Shown here: positions 10,195-20,347 of the stretch, one piece after another | How the letters are laid out: each line of letters opens with the position of its first letter | Numbering within the stretch: the first letter of the stretch is position 1 | Assembly: GCA_024699855.1 (NCBI GenBank) | Contig: JAMPIQ010000001.1 | Span: 62,001-126,000, forward strand | DNA: 64,000 nt | Source of the DNA: Aphelenchoides besseyi | Taxonomy: Eukaryota; Nematoda; Chromadorea; Rhabditida; Aphelenchoididae | Direction: 5' to 3' | Notes under the pieces: model-generated | What the model was told of the DNA's origin: nothing | Database searches by the model: none | What the model saw: only the letters and a program-made list of their open reading frames with translations | Program-made: the position numbers and the translations under genes

Positions 10195-11103
10195 CAAGCA
10201 CATTATGCGAAGCATGTAGACACCAACTGGGCCATCATACAACCACTCACTACTAAGCTCTGATTAACAACACATACACAGAAAGGGCTTAGATTCGAGT
10301 TTACCTTTTGAACTATAAGATTGCTCAAAGCTCATTGGTTCAATAGCAAATTATACGCAGTTTGTATTTATATAATAATTAGTAGAAGCAGTTGACTTGA
10401 AAATGTAACAGAAAAGAATGTCAACCATCAGATGTTAACCTCCGAGAGAAGTCAACTTCCGTTGACTACAACTCGTGAACTAGCGACTGTAGAAGCTTGT
10501 AATTAACAGAACAACAATAGGCACTATTGAACTCTAAACCCTGTGAATATTAGCGGAATCCAATCGGTCAACGAGCTAAATATACACAACACCCTCCATT
10601 CCCTTGTATAGCACGTCCTTCGCGCAAACCGATGTAGTTCGGGGATTTTGGCAACAACTAGTGCTCATATTATATCATTAGAAGGCCCAATAAACTTGCT
10701 ATTTATTGTGCTCAAATTCGTAGCCATCGGATAACTGAGAGAGAAATAAGAGCAATTCAAAGCCAAAAGGGCTTGTCGAAATTGCAAATGTCTGTGCAGC
10801 TCTTCGCGCTCATCGTGAAGCTTTGTAATTCGGCACAATTGTTGATGAAATCAGACAATTATGGTTGTAAAAGTTTAGCGAGCAGAAATCGGCTTGGAAG
10901 CTACTTTACAATCAAATACACAGTTGAAAATACATGTCTGCTACGTGGCCACAACAGCGACGCCTGTTTATTTGCTGAGTTGTGACTTGCAGGAGTGGGT
11001 GTTTAATATCAATGCAATAAGTACTGTTGATAGTGGATTAATCGAGCGATTGATTACACAAATCGAACTCCAAATCCTACAGCTAAAAACAAGGGAAAGT
11101 GAA
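10195..11103 (+). repeat. duplicated non-coding block 2a (pair of 43257-44174)
   Basis: About 0.9 kb matches the reverse complement of 43257-44174 with very few differences. It contains no convincing gene: the 70-codon frame at 10773 is also kept in the other copy simply because the DNA is identical. No terminal repeats or target duplication are visible at its ends, so I cannot call it a transposon. Confidence 0.85.
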
Positions 11104-11467
11104 GACCTCGTATATAATCTAATCATATTTTCCTCATAGTCGTTGAATGTCATTCAATTTAGCGTTGCTGAATGTTCAATCCTTCAATTAATAATATTCA
11201 TTTCAAGTTTCAACATCAAAAATCCGATCATAACTACGTTCTAACTGTTATCCAAAAAGTGAGAGTCCTAACAAGATTTGAACCACGAACTGAATGGGCA
11301 GTGAGATAAAACAAAAGCGAATCTTTTGTTGATACCTGTCAAACATTGATGCTCATAATCAAAATTGTTTGGTTGCAAGGTCTCGACCAATTTACAACCT
11401 TCGTCAGAATCCAAATTAGTTAGTGACTTATTAAGCGATTAACGACCATCAGTTTAGTGCACTAAAA
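11104..11467. other. spacer, no gene seen
   Basis: AT-rich sequence between the duplicated block and the mariner-like insertion. No domain, repeat or RNA gene recognised. Confidence 0.4.
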
Positions 11468-11734
11468 TACAGGGTGTCCCAGCTGAAATCCTCATTTTTA
11501 CACGCTTATAACTTTTTTATGCGTGAACCGATTTTTATGAAACTTTTTCTGTTGAATAGCTTGAAGTTTGCATTTTTGTTTCATATAAAATTCGACACAA
11601 ATTTCTCGACGGAAGTCATCGATAAAAGCAAATTTCTGAAATGAGCGCTTTTTTCACTTGCGTTCTCTCTTTCATTTTTTTCCACTCAAAATTTCGCATG
11701 GGGCTTGGTTGGCTAAAATCAAAAAGTTTATGCT

Positions 11735-12930
11735 TCAAATTTCAACGTGTTTTCCATCATTATCGATAACCAGTTCCAATCGACGTTCATAATCCGTAAT
11801 TGCACGATTCACCATATCCTGCGGCAAATTCGCAAATTCGAATTCGATTCGACTTTGCAAGTCGTTCAAATCCGTTGGTTGAGTACGGTAGATTTTTCTT
11901 TTGACATATCCCCAAAGAAAGAAGTCACAAGGAGGTAGGTCGGGACTGTACGGAGGCCACCGATGAGGAGCTGGGTTTGCCGGAGCTCCACGACCCATCC
12001 AGCGCAGTGAAAACGTGTCGTCCAACCAATCCCGGACTGCAACCGAAAAATGCGGCGGTGCACCGTCTTGCATTCAAATCAACTCGTGGTATTGTGGCCA
12101 AGTCAAGATGATCGGGTGCATTTGATCTTGAAGAAGTCGAAGATATGAATTGCCGGTCACGTTTTCTCGGGTGAAAAAAGGGCCGATGACTCCACGCTTG
12201 CTGATTCCAGCCCAAACCGTCAAACGCGGTGAGTGCAACGGTTCCTCACGATACCTGATGCCAACGTTTTGATCAATTCAACGGCCATCTTGATCTGACC
12301 AAATCGGGTTTTCATCGGACCAATACCGGAAGTTTTGATGATTAACGTGACCGTGAAGTTGAAAGTAAGCTTCATCGGTAAAGATGATGTTCGACAAAAA
12401 TTCATGTTGAGCATCAATGAGGCCGAGGATTGAAATTGCATGCTCGACACAAGCTTGATGGCTGTCGGGACGAAGTTCGTGAAGCACGCGCATCTTGTAT
12501 GGGTGGAAATTTTCGGCCTAGAGAATGAGATGACGAAAATTAACAAAAGATTTCAACCTTCAAAATGCGATGAACGGAAGATTTGGAGGGCATGTTTTTA
12601 AGATTTGCTATTGCTCGCACCGAAAGATTTGGATTGTTGCGAATAGCGTCCAAAATTGCTTCAACGTTCTCTTCGCTACGAGCCGACCTGACAAAGAAAT
12701 CAGAAAAGGAAATCAAGAAGACGGACCGTGATCGATTCGGTTTTTTTTGCTTCACAAGTCCCGCGATTCAAAAGTTCATCGGTCCAGCGCGAAAAGTTCG
12801 TTCGATCGGGTACAGAAGCGTGCCGACTTAATCCAAAATGACTGCGGAATTGATGTTGAACGGACGTTGCACTTCCAGTTTTGGCAAACACCAGAACACA
12901 GTACGCCTTTTCTTGAGCAGACCAAACCAT
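11735..12930 (-). pseudogene. mariner-like transposase, degenerate
   Basis: The start ATG at 12930 begins MVWSAQEKAYCVLVFAKTGS, the N-terminal helix-turn-helix region. Introns near 12730-12692 and 12560-12521 fit GT-AG rules. The catalytic aspartates are in IIFTDEAYF, MQDGAPPH and PPCDFFLWG, with 46 residues between the second and third. A frameshift near 12285 and an in-frame TGA just before MQDGAPPH break the protein. Related to the transposase at 20441-21618, which is intact. Confidence 0.8.
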
Positions 12931-13119
12931 GCGAAATTTTGAGTGGAAAAAAATGAAAGAGAGAACGCAAGTGAAAAAAGCGCTCATTTCAGAAATTTGC
13001 TTTTATCGATGACTTCCGTCGAGAAATTTGTGTCGAATTTTATATGAAACAAAAATGCAAACTTCAAGCTATTCAACAGAAAAAGTTTCATAAAAATCGG
13101 TTCACGCATAAAAAAGTTA

Positions 13120-14051
13120 CAAGTATGTCCCCGCCGCTACGCGGCGGGCATTGTTTGCACAATCATCTAATCACATATTCGTTAAAACAATTCTTTTTAT
13201 ATTCAACACATTGCTTATTTCATTCAACAAAGGATTCTTTTGATCAGCTCGCTTTCAACCACTTTCCCAACATTCCAAATCAACACGCCCAGCAACTCAA
13301 CCAACGTTCATCGACGACCGTCTGCTGTCAAACCGGCAATTCAATCCAATAGTCCAACTGCCTGTGTCTTATCCTTCACCCAACTCACCACCGGTTTCAC
13401 AAACTTCAATCAGCTTTTTTCGGATTTCCTTATCCCAACATTTAAACTCAGCTTCCAACAGCAAATCAAAATCAGCCATCCAGTGTTCATCGGGCTTTCG
13501 ATTAAATTCAAAACGATTTGCTTTTAATCACATTTCAACAACACAGTCATCAACTCGTTCAACGATCATTGACATTTGCGATTTCTCCAAAACTGCTCGC
13601 TTTCTCAATTGCAAACCCAACAACTCCGTTTTCGCTCTCACCTCCCAAACCAACGCTTACCTCACTCTTCAACCTTTAACAGCCCACTCGAACTCTCGAC
13701 AACAACTCCACGTCGCTTATTGCCATCAACGATCAAACAACCCGATTCTGGCCTTCTAATCAATTCCTTCCATCACTTATCGAAAAAATTTCGAAGCCAA
13801 TCGCTCAAACCCAAAAGGCGTCTATAGACGAAACAGCGACTTCGCATTTTTTTCAATTCCTCAAACATTCCATTTCAACAAACTGCACACCGAACCCTCT
13901 CAAATTTGCATTCGAAAAATCCGACCCTTTTTCTCATTTCAAAATCAATCAATTAGCATAACTCAACGCTCGCTCTTTTCATTCGAAAATAAAAGCGGAC
14001 GCGTTCGGTTGCATACAAACAAACAAACTATTGTCGCTTCTTTTATTTAGA
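13120..14051 (-). mobile_element. non-autonomous Helitron inside a mariner terminal repeat
   Basis: Compared with the uninterrupted left terminal repeat, the right repeat is cut exactly between A and T of GCTTA/TAACTT with no target duplication, the Helitron hallmark. Read on the minus strand the insert starts TCTAAATAAAAG and ends in CTTG, ten bases after a GC hairpin. The hairpin stem is CCCGCCGC at 13130-13137 with GCGGCGGG at 13141-13148. The 3' end CTTG departs from the usual CTRR. No coding sequence is present, so it must have been moved in trans. Confidence 0.85.
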
Positions 14052-14090
14052 TAAGCGTGTAAAAATGAGGATTTCAGCTGGGACACCCTG

Positions 14091-14307
14091 TAAAGTCACT
14101 GAGATGAAAATGACTTACAAGTTTGTTAGGGAACGGTCCAAACAATTACCACAACTTTATTCTGAAAGTTAATTAGCAATAGATTTTGAGTCAAAACCAT
14201 TAAAATTTACATAAAAACTTTCGATTATTATCGCCTGTTGATCATTCCATTCTTGGTTACATCAACGCCGACTTTGCAATGTAAATCACAATCAATCCTT
14301 TTATTGC
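14091..14307. other. spacer between mariner and Helitron copy 2
   Basis: About 215 bp of AT-rich sequence between two insertions; nothing recognised. Confidence 0.4.
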
Positions 14308-14929
14308 AATAAGAGGGGCATGTGTGTCCGCTCCGGTGAGATATCAGAAGCGTGTGAACGGATTTTGATGTACTTTTTTTTGAAATGATCAGCGTTTTGC
14401 GCAGGTTCCGCGAATTGAAAATTGGGCCACTGAAAATGTTTCTGTGCAAAGAGATGAGGTAGTCGATAAAGTAAATGAAATTTGAATATTGCGTATGCAA
14501 ATTTTTTTGGATTGCTCAATAGAGCCTTTCTCATTTTGGAAATTTTATTCGTTGTGTTGTCGATTGCTCGTTGAGCACAATCTGTGTTGATGTAAGTTGA
14601 TGTTATCTTTTAAAGACAATTGCTTTCAATGTTATCTTCTTTAGGTTTTTGTTCGGTTTTGAATGTCGTCAAAAGATGTTGGATTCTTAAAAGGTAAAAG
14701 TAGCCGAGATCATCTAAAAGCAACAAGAAATTAGGCGCATTATCGCCGATGTTGGACTCCGAAACGGCCATTTTGAACGATGGAGAGACAAATTTGGATG
14801 GGAAGTTATTAAATGTGAGCCTCGGCTCTGTCAACGAATCGATTTTTCAAGTTGTGAATCTGAACGCTAATAAACAATTTAAACCACGTCGTTGACTATC
14901 AATTTGCTTTTAACAATGATGATTCTCTT

Positions 14930-15715
14930 ATGGAAGTGGACGCAATCAGCGAAATAAGTAACTTGCACAGAATAAGAATTGAACAACTCACGGAGGATGA
15001 CCTTGAATGCCTAGCAAAATTTAGTGGCAGGGAAAGTTGGTTAAACAATGACATCATTATGTGCTACTTAATTCATCAATTGTCGAAAATTGATCCTCAG
15101 ATCATGATTGTTGAGACTGCAGTTTGAAGAGAGAAAACAGGAATTCAAAACAATTGGCAATCAATTTTTTGTCCGGAGTTCAAGCAATCTTGGAGCAAAG
15201 TGTTTTTCCCAATTTTTGTTCGAGAAAATCATTGGACCTTAGCGGTTGTGAATACTGAAGGTAATTGTGATTTTTACGATTCAATGGGTGGTAGTTTAAG
15301 TAATGATCAGCAAGAGTTCATTAAACAGGTCAAGAGTTATTTGCAAATCAATAAAATGCAGTTCAATTTGATAAATCGACTTGAATACTATCAACAGAAA
15401 AATGACCATAGTTGCGGACCAGCTATTTGCATGTTTGCTGAACGTTTGCTAGATGGACACTCATTGAAGTTCCGTCAGATTGAAGTCAACAACTGGAGAA
15501 AATCAGCTTTGCGTATTATACGTGATGAAGTTTTGAATGCAAACCAGAATGATCCTATTGATAATTCGTTAAATCAAGGTAACACCACGCGTAAACGAAA
15601 AAGTGCTATGTTGACTCTGGATCGAAGTTTAAGAGCTGAACGAGATAGAACTCAAAAAAAGTTCGAATTTGACGCAAGAATAACAGGAAGATGGAAAAGA
15701 ACGAGATTCCATTAG
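14930..15715 (+). pseudogene. C48 (Ulp1-like) peptidase, Helitron copy 2
   Basis: Begins in the acidic region MEVDAISEISNLHRI and continues with the catalytic segment ENHWTLAVV, CDFYDSMGG, NDHSCGPAICMF. Unlike copy 1, the frame runs through LAKFSGRESW, but it is broken upstream near 14880 (an extra T after AACAATT) and near 15205 (five rather than six T). A shift near 15124 is shared with copy 1. Role in transposition unknown. Confidence 0.65.
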
Positions 15716-15739
15716 GAAAAGTAGACAACGAGAAGATTT

Positions 15740-16361
15740 GGAAAGGCTTTGGGTTGTACCTTACAATAAGTATTTGAGTATGAAGTATTCGGCCTACATT
15801 AATGTTGAAATTCGTGCGCCTGTCAAAAGCGTTAAGTATTTATATAATACGTATATAAAGGACAGGATTGTGCGCGAATTGTTATTTCTGTGAATGGAAA
15901 AGACGAAGTTGTTCACGATTAAATTAAAAATACGTAGAAATACGATATTTGACAGCACACGAAGCCTTTTTTGGCGTATTTTCGAACTATCACTTGATGA
16001 AAAGAGTCATTCCATAACACGATTGAGTTTACATTTGCCCGACCAACAAGTTGTGCACTACAGCCCTGACAAAAGTGTTAAAGAAATCCTTGAAAAAGCG
16101 GCCAATCGAAATACCACATTAACTGCTTGGTTTGAACTGAATAATAAAGAACCACAAGATAAGAATTGTGGATTGGATTTGGTAGAATTGGCTTTTGCAA
16201 ATGGAATGGCTTATGTTGCTTTATCACGAGTTAGAGGATGGGAGTCTTTGAAAGTAGCAGTAAAACCAGAAGATGAAAATAAGATTAAAAATGTAGTTTG
16301 GACAGAAGTTCTACCGAGAGATGATAACAAACACAACTATCCCAATTTCGTCTATTTATAA
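15740..16361 (+). pseudogene. Helitron Rep/helicase with large internal deletion
   Basis: After VVPYNKYLSMKYSAYINVEI the frame is lost by one missing A near 15850 and shifts again near 15970. From about 15990 it reads HSITRLSLHLPDQQVVHY and NTTLTAWFELN, a standard Helitron motif. It then jumps directly to the last helicase motif NGMAYVALSRVRGWESLKV, so the ATPase core is missing. The stop is at 16359-16361. Confidence 0.75.
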
Positions 16362-16482
16362 ATTACTTAATGCCTTTGGTTCCTGAATTCTGTTGTTCAA
16401 TAAATAAGAGTTTTCCTTTTGTTTGTTTAGGTTTAATTGATTGACTAATGTTGTGTTTTAACAACTTTGTTTGTGTGGTCCT

Positions 16483-16535
16483 CCCGGCTTGGTGTAGAGA
16501 AAAGGCCCCAACGCCGGGCCCACCTTTTTGCCTGG
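16483..16535 (+). other. Helitron 3' terminal hairpin and CTGG end
   Basis: CCCGGC (16483-16488) can pair with GCCGGG (16513-16518), and alternatively GGCCC (16504) with GGGCC (16516). CTGG at 16532-16535 lies eleven bases after the second stem and is followed by T. Confidence 0.65.
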
Positions 16536-16927
16536 TAGACTTTGTGTGATTATATTTGTCTAAGTAAACCATTGTATTATATCGTCGGGCAAAATAACTA
16601 AACGTCAAAGTTTCTACTGTAATCCTCCACTGTTCAAGTCTTCGATTTATCGAAGCAAAAGCTATCACTTTACATTTCGTTTCAATATTGAAAGATACGA
16701 TATAACTTATGATTGTGTTTTAAACGTACACTTTATACAAATTCCTGTATCGATTTTTATTGGTCGTAAACCAGTTGTTTCCGATCTCACAGTTTGAGTC
16801 ATTTTGCTTTTTGCAAACTGTTTGTTGGTTGTCAGTTAATTTCTGGAATTATTTCTTTTGAGAATATGAGGTTTGTTACCTATTGTGCTTAGTAGGTTTC
16901 GTTTTTAGCAAAAGAAATTCCAGCGAA
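16536..16927. other. spacer upstream of the RPA-like gene
   Basis: AT-rich; likely promoter region of the following gene. No other signal recognised. Confidence 0.35.
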
Positions 16928-17232
16928 ATGGTTTCTTGGTTGCCGAAATCCACAAAGATCAGCGAGATTTCGCCTAAGATTTGGGAAGGTTGGCAAAGCG
17001 ATTTGCAAACAAAAAAAGCGCTCTACAACAAGTGAGTTTTAACGTATTCAAAATAACTGCTTTTCCAGAATGCTTGAAGTCGAAATTGTCGGGAAATCAA
17101 CGATCATAAAAACTCCGAATTCACGTCTTTTCCGTTTCTATAGACTTAACGGTACGACAATCGTTCGTTTTGTCGTGTGGTCGGACCAAATGAACAAAGT
17201 GAATGAGAATTGCAAAATTGGAAACGTAAGTA

Positions 17233-18849
17233 CAGTGTGTCCCAAAATGCTCGCCAACCGATCAAACCGCAGTTTGGTCCCGTTGCGAAAATTTTTTCAT
17301 TCGACTCATTTAAAAAGAATCAAAAAAGCGGTTTTTGGTTGTTTTCGGCTTTCTTTGTTAGGTTTTTCAAACGCACAAAAGTAACCCAAACATCGCAAAT
17401 CAAGGTAATCGCCATTCAACCATTGTTTAATGGTTCCTTTTCTACAGAATACAAAATGGAAGACGAAATTCATCAAATTCACCCGCATCAATTCAGCGAC
17501 GCAGAAAAGTGCCAGATTGCGCTGCGAGTTGCCGCTTTCCGCTCGCCCGAACACTTCTTATCACATTGGGAAGAGATGTTCCCAAATTGGCCCAAACCCA
17601 ACGGTACCACCATTCGCCGTTGGATCAAGAATTTGGAATCGACCGGGCGCGTGACCAAAAAGCTAGGGCCGACAGCGAAGACAATTCGAACACAAGAAAA
17701 AGAAGCGCAAATTATTGATACGGTAGTCGGACAATTTGAAGGAAAAACATCAGTCCGAAAAGCGGCGGAATTGACAGACTCGTCGCGCGTGACGGTGTGG
17801 AGGGTAGGTGAAGGCCGAAAGTTTCCAAAAGCCATTCGTTTTTTGCAGACGCTTCGCGAAAACGGCCTACGCCCCTACAAGATCCAACATCTTCATCTTT
17901 TGGAAGAAGGAGACCATCTAAAGCGATTGGAGTTCGCTCAAACTCAAATCGATTTGAAGTTTGTCGATCCGTCGCTTTTCGATCGGATTTGGTTCAGCGA
18001 CGAAGCCGTTTTCTTTTTGAGCGGGACCGTCAGCTCGCAGAATACTCGCTGGTGGGCGGCAGAGAATCCCGGCTACCACTCGCAGGACTCGAATTTTGGC
18101 CCGAAGTTGATCGTCTGGGCGGCATTAAACTCAAAAGGAGTGATCGGCCCGTTTTTCTTTGACGGGAATGTCAATGCGGGTAGATACGAGGACATGTTGC
18201 GTTCTTTTTTTCTTCCCGCTCTTCGCGAATTCCGACAAGCCCACAACATCACCGTACTTCCTCTCTTCCAACAAGACGGAGCTCCCGCCCACTGGGCGTT
18301 GACCGTGCGGGAATTTCTGAACGCAGAATTCCCGCATCGGTGGATCGGGCGAGGATCGGCAGAGGTGGGTCACATTTGTTTGTTGTATGCTTTTTTCACT
18401 CTTCAGATGCCATGGCCGCCTTGTAGTCCCGACCTCACTCCTCTCGATTTCTTCTTATGGGGTTATTTGAAACAAGCGGTTTACCTAACGCCCTCCGACA
18501 ACATCGACGATCTTCGGACCAAAATCGTAGCCGCTTTTGCAACGATCAATCCGGCCATGTGCCAAAACACAATCTTTTCTTATGAGAAGCGGCTGATTAA
18601 GTGCGTGGAGAAACGAGGCGGGCATGTGGAATTGCAAGAATAAAAATACCGGTTTTTTTATCGTCTGAATTCGTTCAAAACATGAGTCAAATCCTGAAAG
18701 TGTTTGAAATCCTCATAATTCGAGTGAAAAGGCAGATAAAAGAACAGAAGTGAGCAGAAATCCTCTTCAAGCGCGTCGCCAATTGCAAATTTTTCGCAGC
18801 GGGACCAAACTGCGGTTTGACCGGTTGGCGAGCATTTTGGGACACACTG
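17233..18849 (+). mobile_element. mariner-like element A
   Basis: Terminal inverted repeats begin CAGTGTGTCCCAAAATGC and are flanked by TA at 17231-17232 and 18850-18851. The element is 1617 bp and sits a few bases after the GTAAG splice donor of the RPA-like gene. It encodes an apparently intact transposase on the same strand as the host gene. Confidence 0.9.
17456..18643 (+). CDS. mariner-like transposase, element A
   Basis: The chosen start, MEDEIHQIHPHQFSD, lies after an upstream leader and before the helix-turn-helix region (RRWIKNLESTGRVTKK). Catalytic aspartates are in IWFSDEAVFF, FQQDGAPAHW and SPDLTPLDFFLWGYLK. Two candidate introns, about 17803-17847 (45 nt) and 18367-18408 (42 nt), have GT-AG ends. 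Both are multiples of three without stops, so the frame is open whether or not they are removed. With the second intron spliced, 42 residues separate Asp2 and Asp3. It cuts and pastes the element at TA. No lesion seen; possibly active. Confidence 0.8.
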   Translation: MEDEIHQIHPHQFSDAEKCQIALRVAAFRSPEHFLSHWEEMFPNWPKPNGTTIRRWIKNLESTGRVTKKLGPTAKTIRTQEKEAQIIDTVVGQFEGKTSVRKAAELTDSSRVTVWRVGEGRKFPKAIRFLQTLRENGLRPYKIQHLHLLEEGDHLKRLEFAQTQIDLKFVDPSLFDRIWFSDEAVFFLSGTVSSQNTRWWAAENPGYHSQDSNFGPKLIVWAALNSKGVIGPFFFDGNVNAGRYEDMLRSFFLPALREFRQAHNITVLPLFQQDGAPAHWALTVREFLNAEFPHRWIGRGSAEVGHICLLYAFFTLQMPWPPCSPDLTPLDFFLWGYLKQAVYLTPSDNIDDLRTKIVAAFATINPAMCQNTIFSYEKRLIKCVEKRGGHVELQE

Positions 18850-18851
18850 TA

Positions 18852-19788
18852 CAGGGTGTCCCAGCCGAAAGTGACGATTTGAAACTCTCCGCACAATTCG
18901 AGTTCTTCACCGATTTTCATGCGGTTTTTTGATTACGGTAGATAAAACTGGGATTTTTTGGTCTGCGTCTCAAGATTTCCGGATTTTGATTCAGAATCAT
19001 ACGAAATGTGCATTTTGGCGAAGTGATCGGTTTTCACCGGTAAAAATTGCGTGCAAAATGAGCTGTGTGTGGTCTTCTTCATTTTGTAACCGTAACAAAA
19101 ATGAGTTGGTCGCCCGAAGAAAAAGCCTTCTGCGTAATCGAATACGCGAAATCAAGGAGCCCGATTGCCGTTCAACGTGCCTTTCGTCGCCACTTCAATC
19201 TCCGTCCACGCGCAGCCGTTTCCAGCACAACAAATTTCTCGATTTGGTTGGACAAGTTCTTGGAGCGAGGGGATGTCCACAGGCGACATGGAGTGGAGGA
19301 AAGGTTGGGAAATGGTCTTCGAGTTTCCATTTGTTCTTGTTAAGGACCGCGAGAACCCCGGAGATGATGGCGGAAATTTTCCGTTTGATTCGGGACGATC
19401 CCAATCAATCAGTCCGAGCACTCGCAAGCCTTGAAGGAATGCCGTCGACGACTACGCCAGACGACTCCAAAAGGTCATCGACAAAGAAGGCAGAAGTGTG
19501 GAACTTTGATTGTTGGATAAACTTTGAAAAAAAAGTCAAAGACCTTTCCTGACGAAGGAAACGGAAAGACCACACACAGCTCATTTGCACGCGAATTTTT
19601 CGATCGAAAACCAAACATTTCGCTAAAATGCAGATTCCCCCATTGCCATACGAAATTCTGGAAATCTTGAGACGCAGAACAAAAATTCCCAGTTTTATCT
19701 ACCGTAATCAAAAAACCGCATGAAAATCGGTGAAGAACTCGAATTGTGCGGAGAATTTCAAATCGTCACTTTCGGCTGGGACACCCTG
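18852..19788 (+). mobile_element. mariner-like element B, internally deleted
   Basis: Inverted terminal repeats start CAGGGTGTCCCAGCCGAAAG and are at least 200 bp long. TA flanks both ends (18850-18851, 19789-19790), and the left TA is also the right TA of element A. At 937 bp it keeps only the transposase N-terminus, so it needs a helper. Confidence 0.9.
19101..19552 (+). pseudogene. transposase N-terminal remnant in element B
   Basis: MSWSPEEKAFCVIEYAKSRS resembles the start of the transposase in the 11470 element (MVWSAQEKAYCVLVFAKTGS). A second segment, EMMAEIFRLIRDDPNQSVRA, follows in another frame after an unclear intron. The catalytic domain is absent. Confidence 0.7.
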
Positions 19789-20347
19789 TAGTTTAGCTGG
19801 AAACCTAAAACGGATTGTTTTCGTGAGTCTTTATTTCGGGATTGAAAGTGTCGAAAAAATTTTCTGGAAAAGATGACAAGGAAGAACCGAATGTTTGGGC
19901 AGAAGGCGAATTCACAATAACCAATGAAAGCAGTTTCAAACTTCTCCACAAAGCACCTGCTCAACAACATCCAAAGAATGCCTTCAATTTGCCACCGTTT
20001 TATCGACAGCTAGCAGAAGTTTTAATTGGAGATACCGAAATCGGTATGAACGAATTACAATGTTTATGCTTTCTTTAGCCGGTCGCGCAACGGTGTTGTT
20101 GAATGAGATGCCAACTTCTGTGGAAGAAAGACAAAAAACAGTGGTGATTGGCGAGGACAGTGGAACGAAAATGCAGCTGACTTTCGGATTCTGCAATGAG
20201 GAGGATGACGACAAGCAGCTTTTGGAAGGTTTGGTCGTAGATGCAGAGTTGCTTTTCCATGGAGCAATTCAAGGCTCGAAAGGTCAGTTTAACAAGTCCT
20301 ATTACCGTATTTCTTTTACTAGGCGTCCGGGTCCTTATTTTCTAATA

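Larger units (their letters stand above)
11470..14090 (-). mobile_element. mariner-like element (DD46D type) with nested Helitron
   Basis: The ends are inverted repeats starting CAGGGTGTCCCAGCTGAAAT and flanked by TA (11468-11469 and 14091-14092), as in Tc1/mariner insertions. The terminal repeat is about 235 bp; its right copy is split by 932 bp of foreign DNA (13120-14051). Without that insert the element is 1689 bp. It carries a decayed transposase on the minus strand. Confidence 0.9.
14308..16535 (+). mobile_element. Helitron copy 2 (internally deleted)
   Basis: Same element as 1-1697 in the opposite orientation. It runs from the shared boundary near TAAGAGGGGC, through the C48 peptidase and Rep fragments, to the end of a PIF1-type helicase and a 3' terminus at 16535. 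The 3' end shows a hairpin (GGCCC 16504-16508 with GGGCC 16516-16520) and then CTGG followed by T, fitting the CTRR-T rule. Most of the helicase is deleted, so this copy cannot be autonomous. Confidence 0.8.
16928..20345 (+). pseudogene. RPA70-like OB-fold gene split by transposons
   Basis: Exons 16928-17031 and 17069-17225 join in phase (MVSWLPKSTKISEIS ... RFVVWSDQMNKVNENCKIGN). This pattern matches the first DNA-binding OB fold of replication protein A large subunits. After elements A and B come an exon of uncertain start ending at 20043 (EGEFTITNESSFKLL), then 20079-20282 (VIGEDSGTKMQLTFGF, a second OB fold), and a short last exon from 20323 stopping at 20343-20345. The frame across the transposon-bearing intron does not close by one base, so the gene is probably damaged. 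Without the elements that intron would be about 44 nt, normal here. The product would bind single-stranded DNA. It lacks the zinc-finger third fold of true RPA1, so it may be a divergent paralog or a mobile-element gene. Confidence 0.5.

Noticed and set aside
10773..10985. 70-codon frame conserved between 10773 and 43383
   Set aside because: It is conserved only because the surrounding DNA is duplicated. It has no domain, no splice context, and differences are not biased to third positions.
1..16003. One large inverted repeat or hairpin structure
   Set aside because: The matching arms begin at the same element boundary and carry Helitron features. Two independent insertions explain them better.
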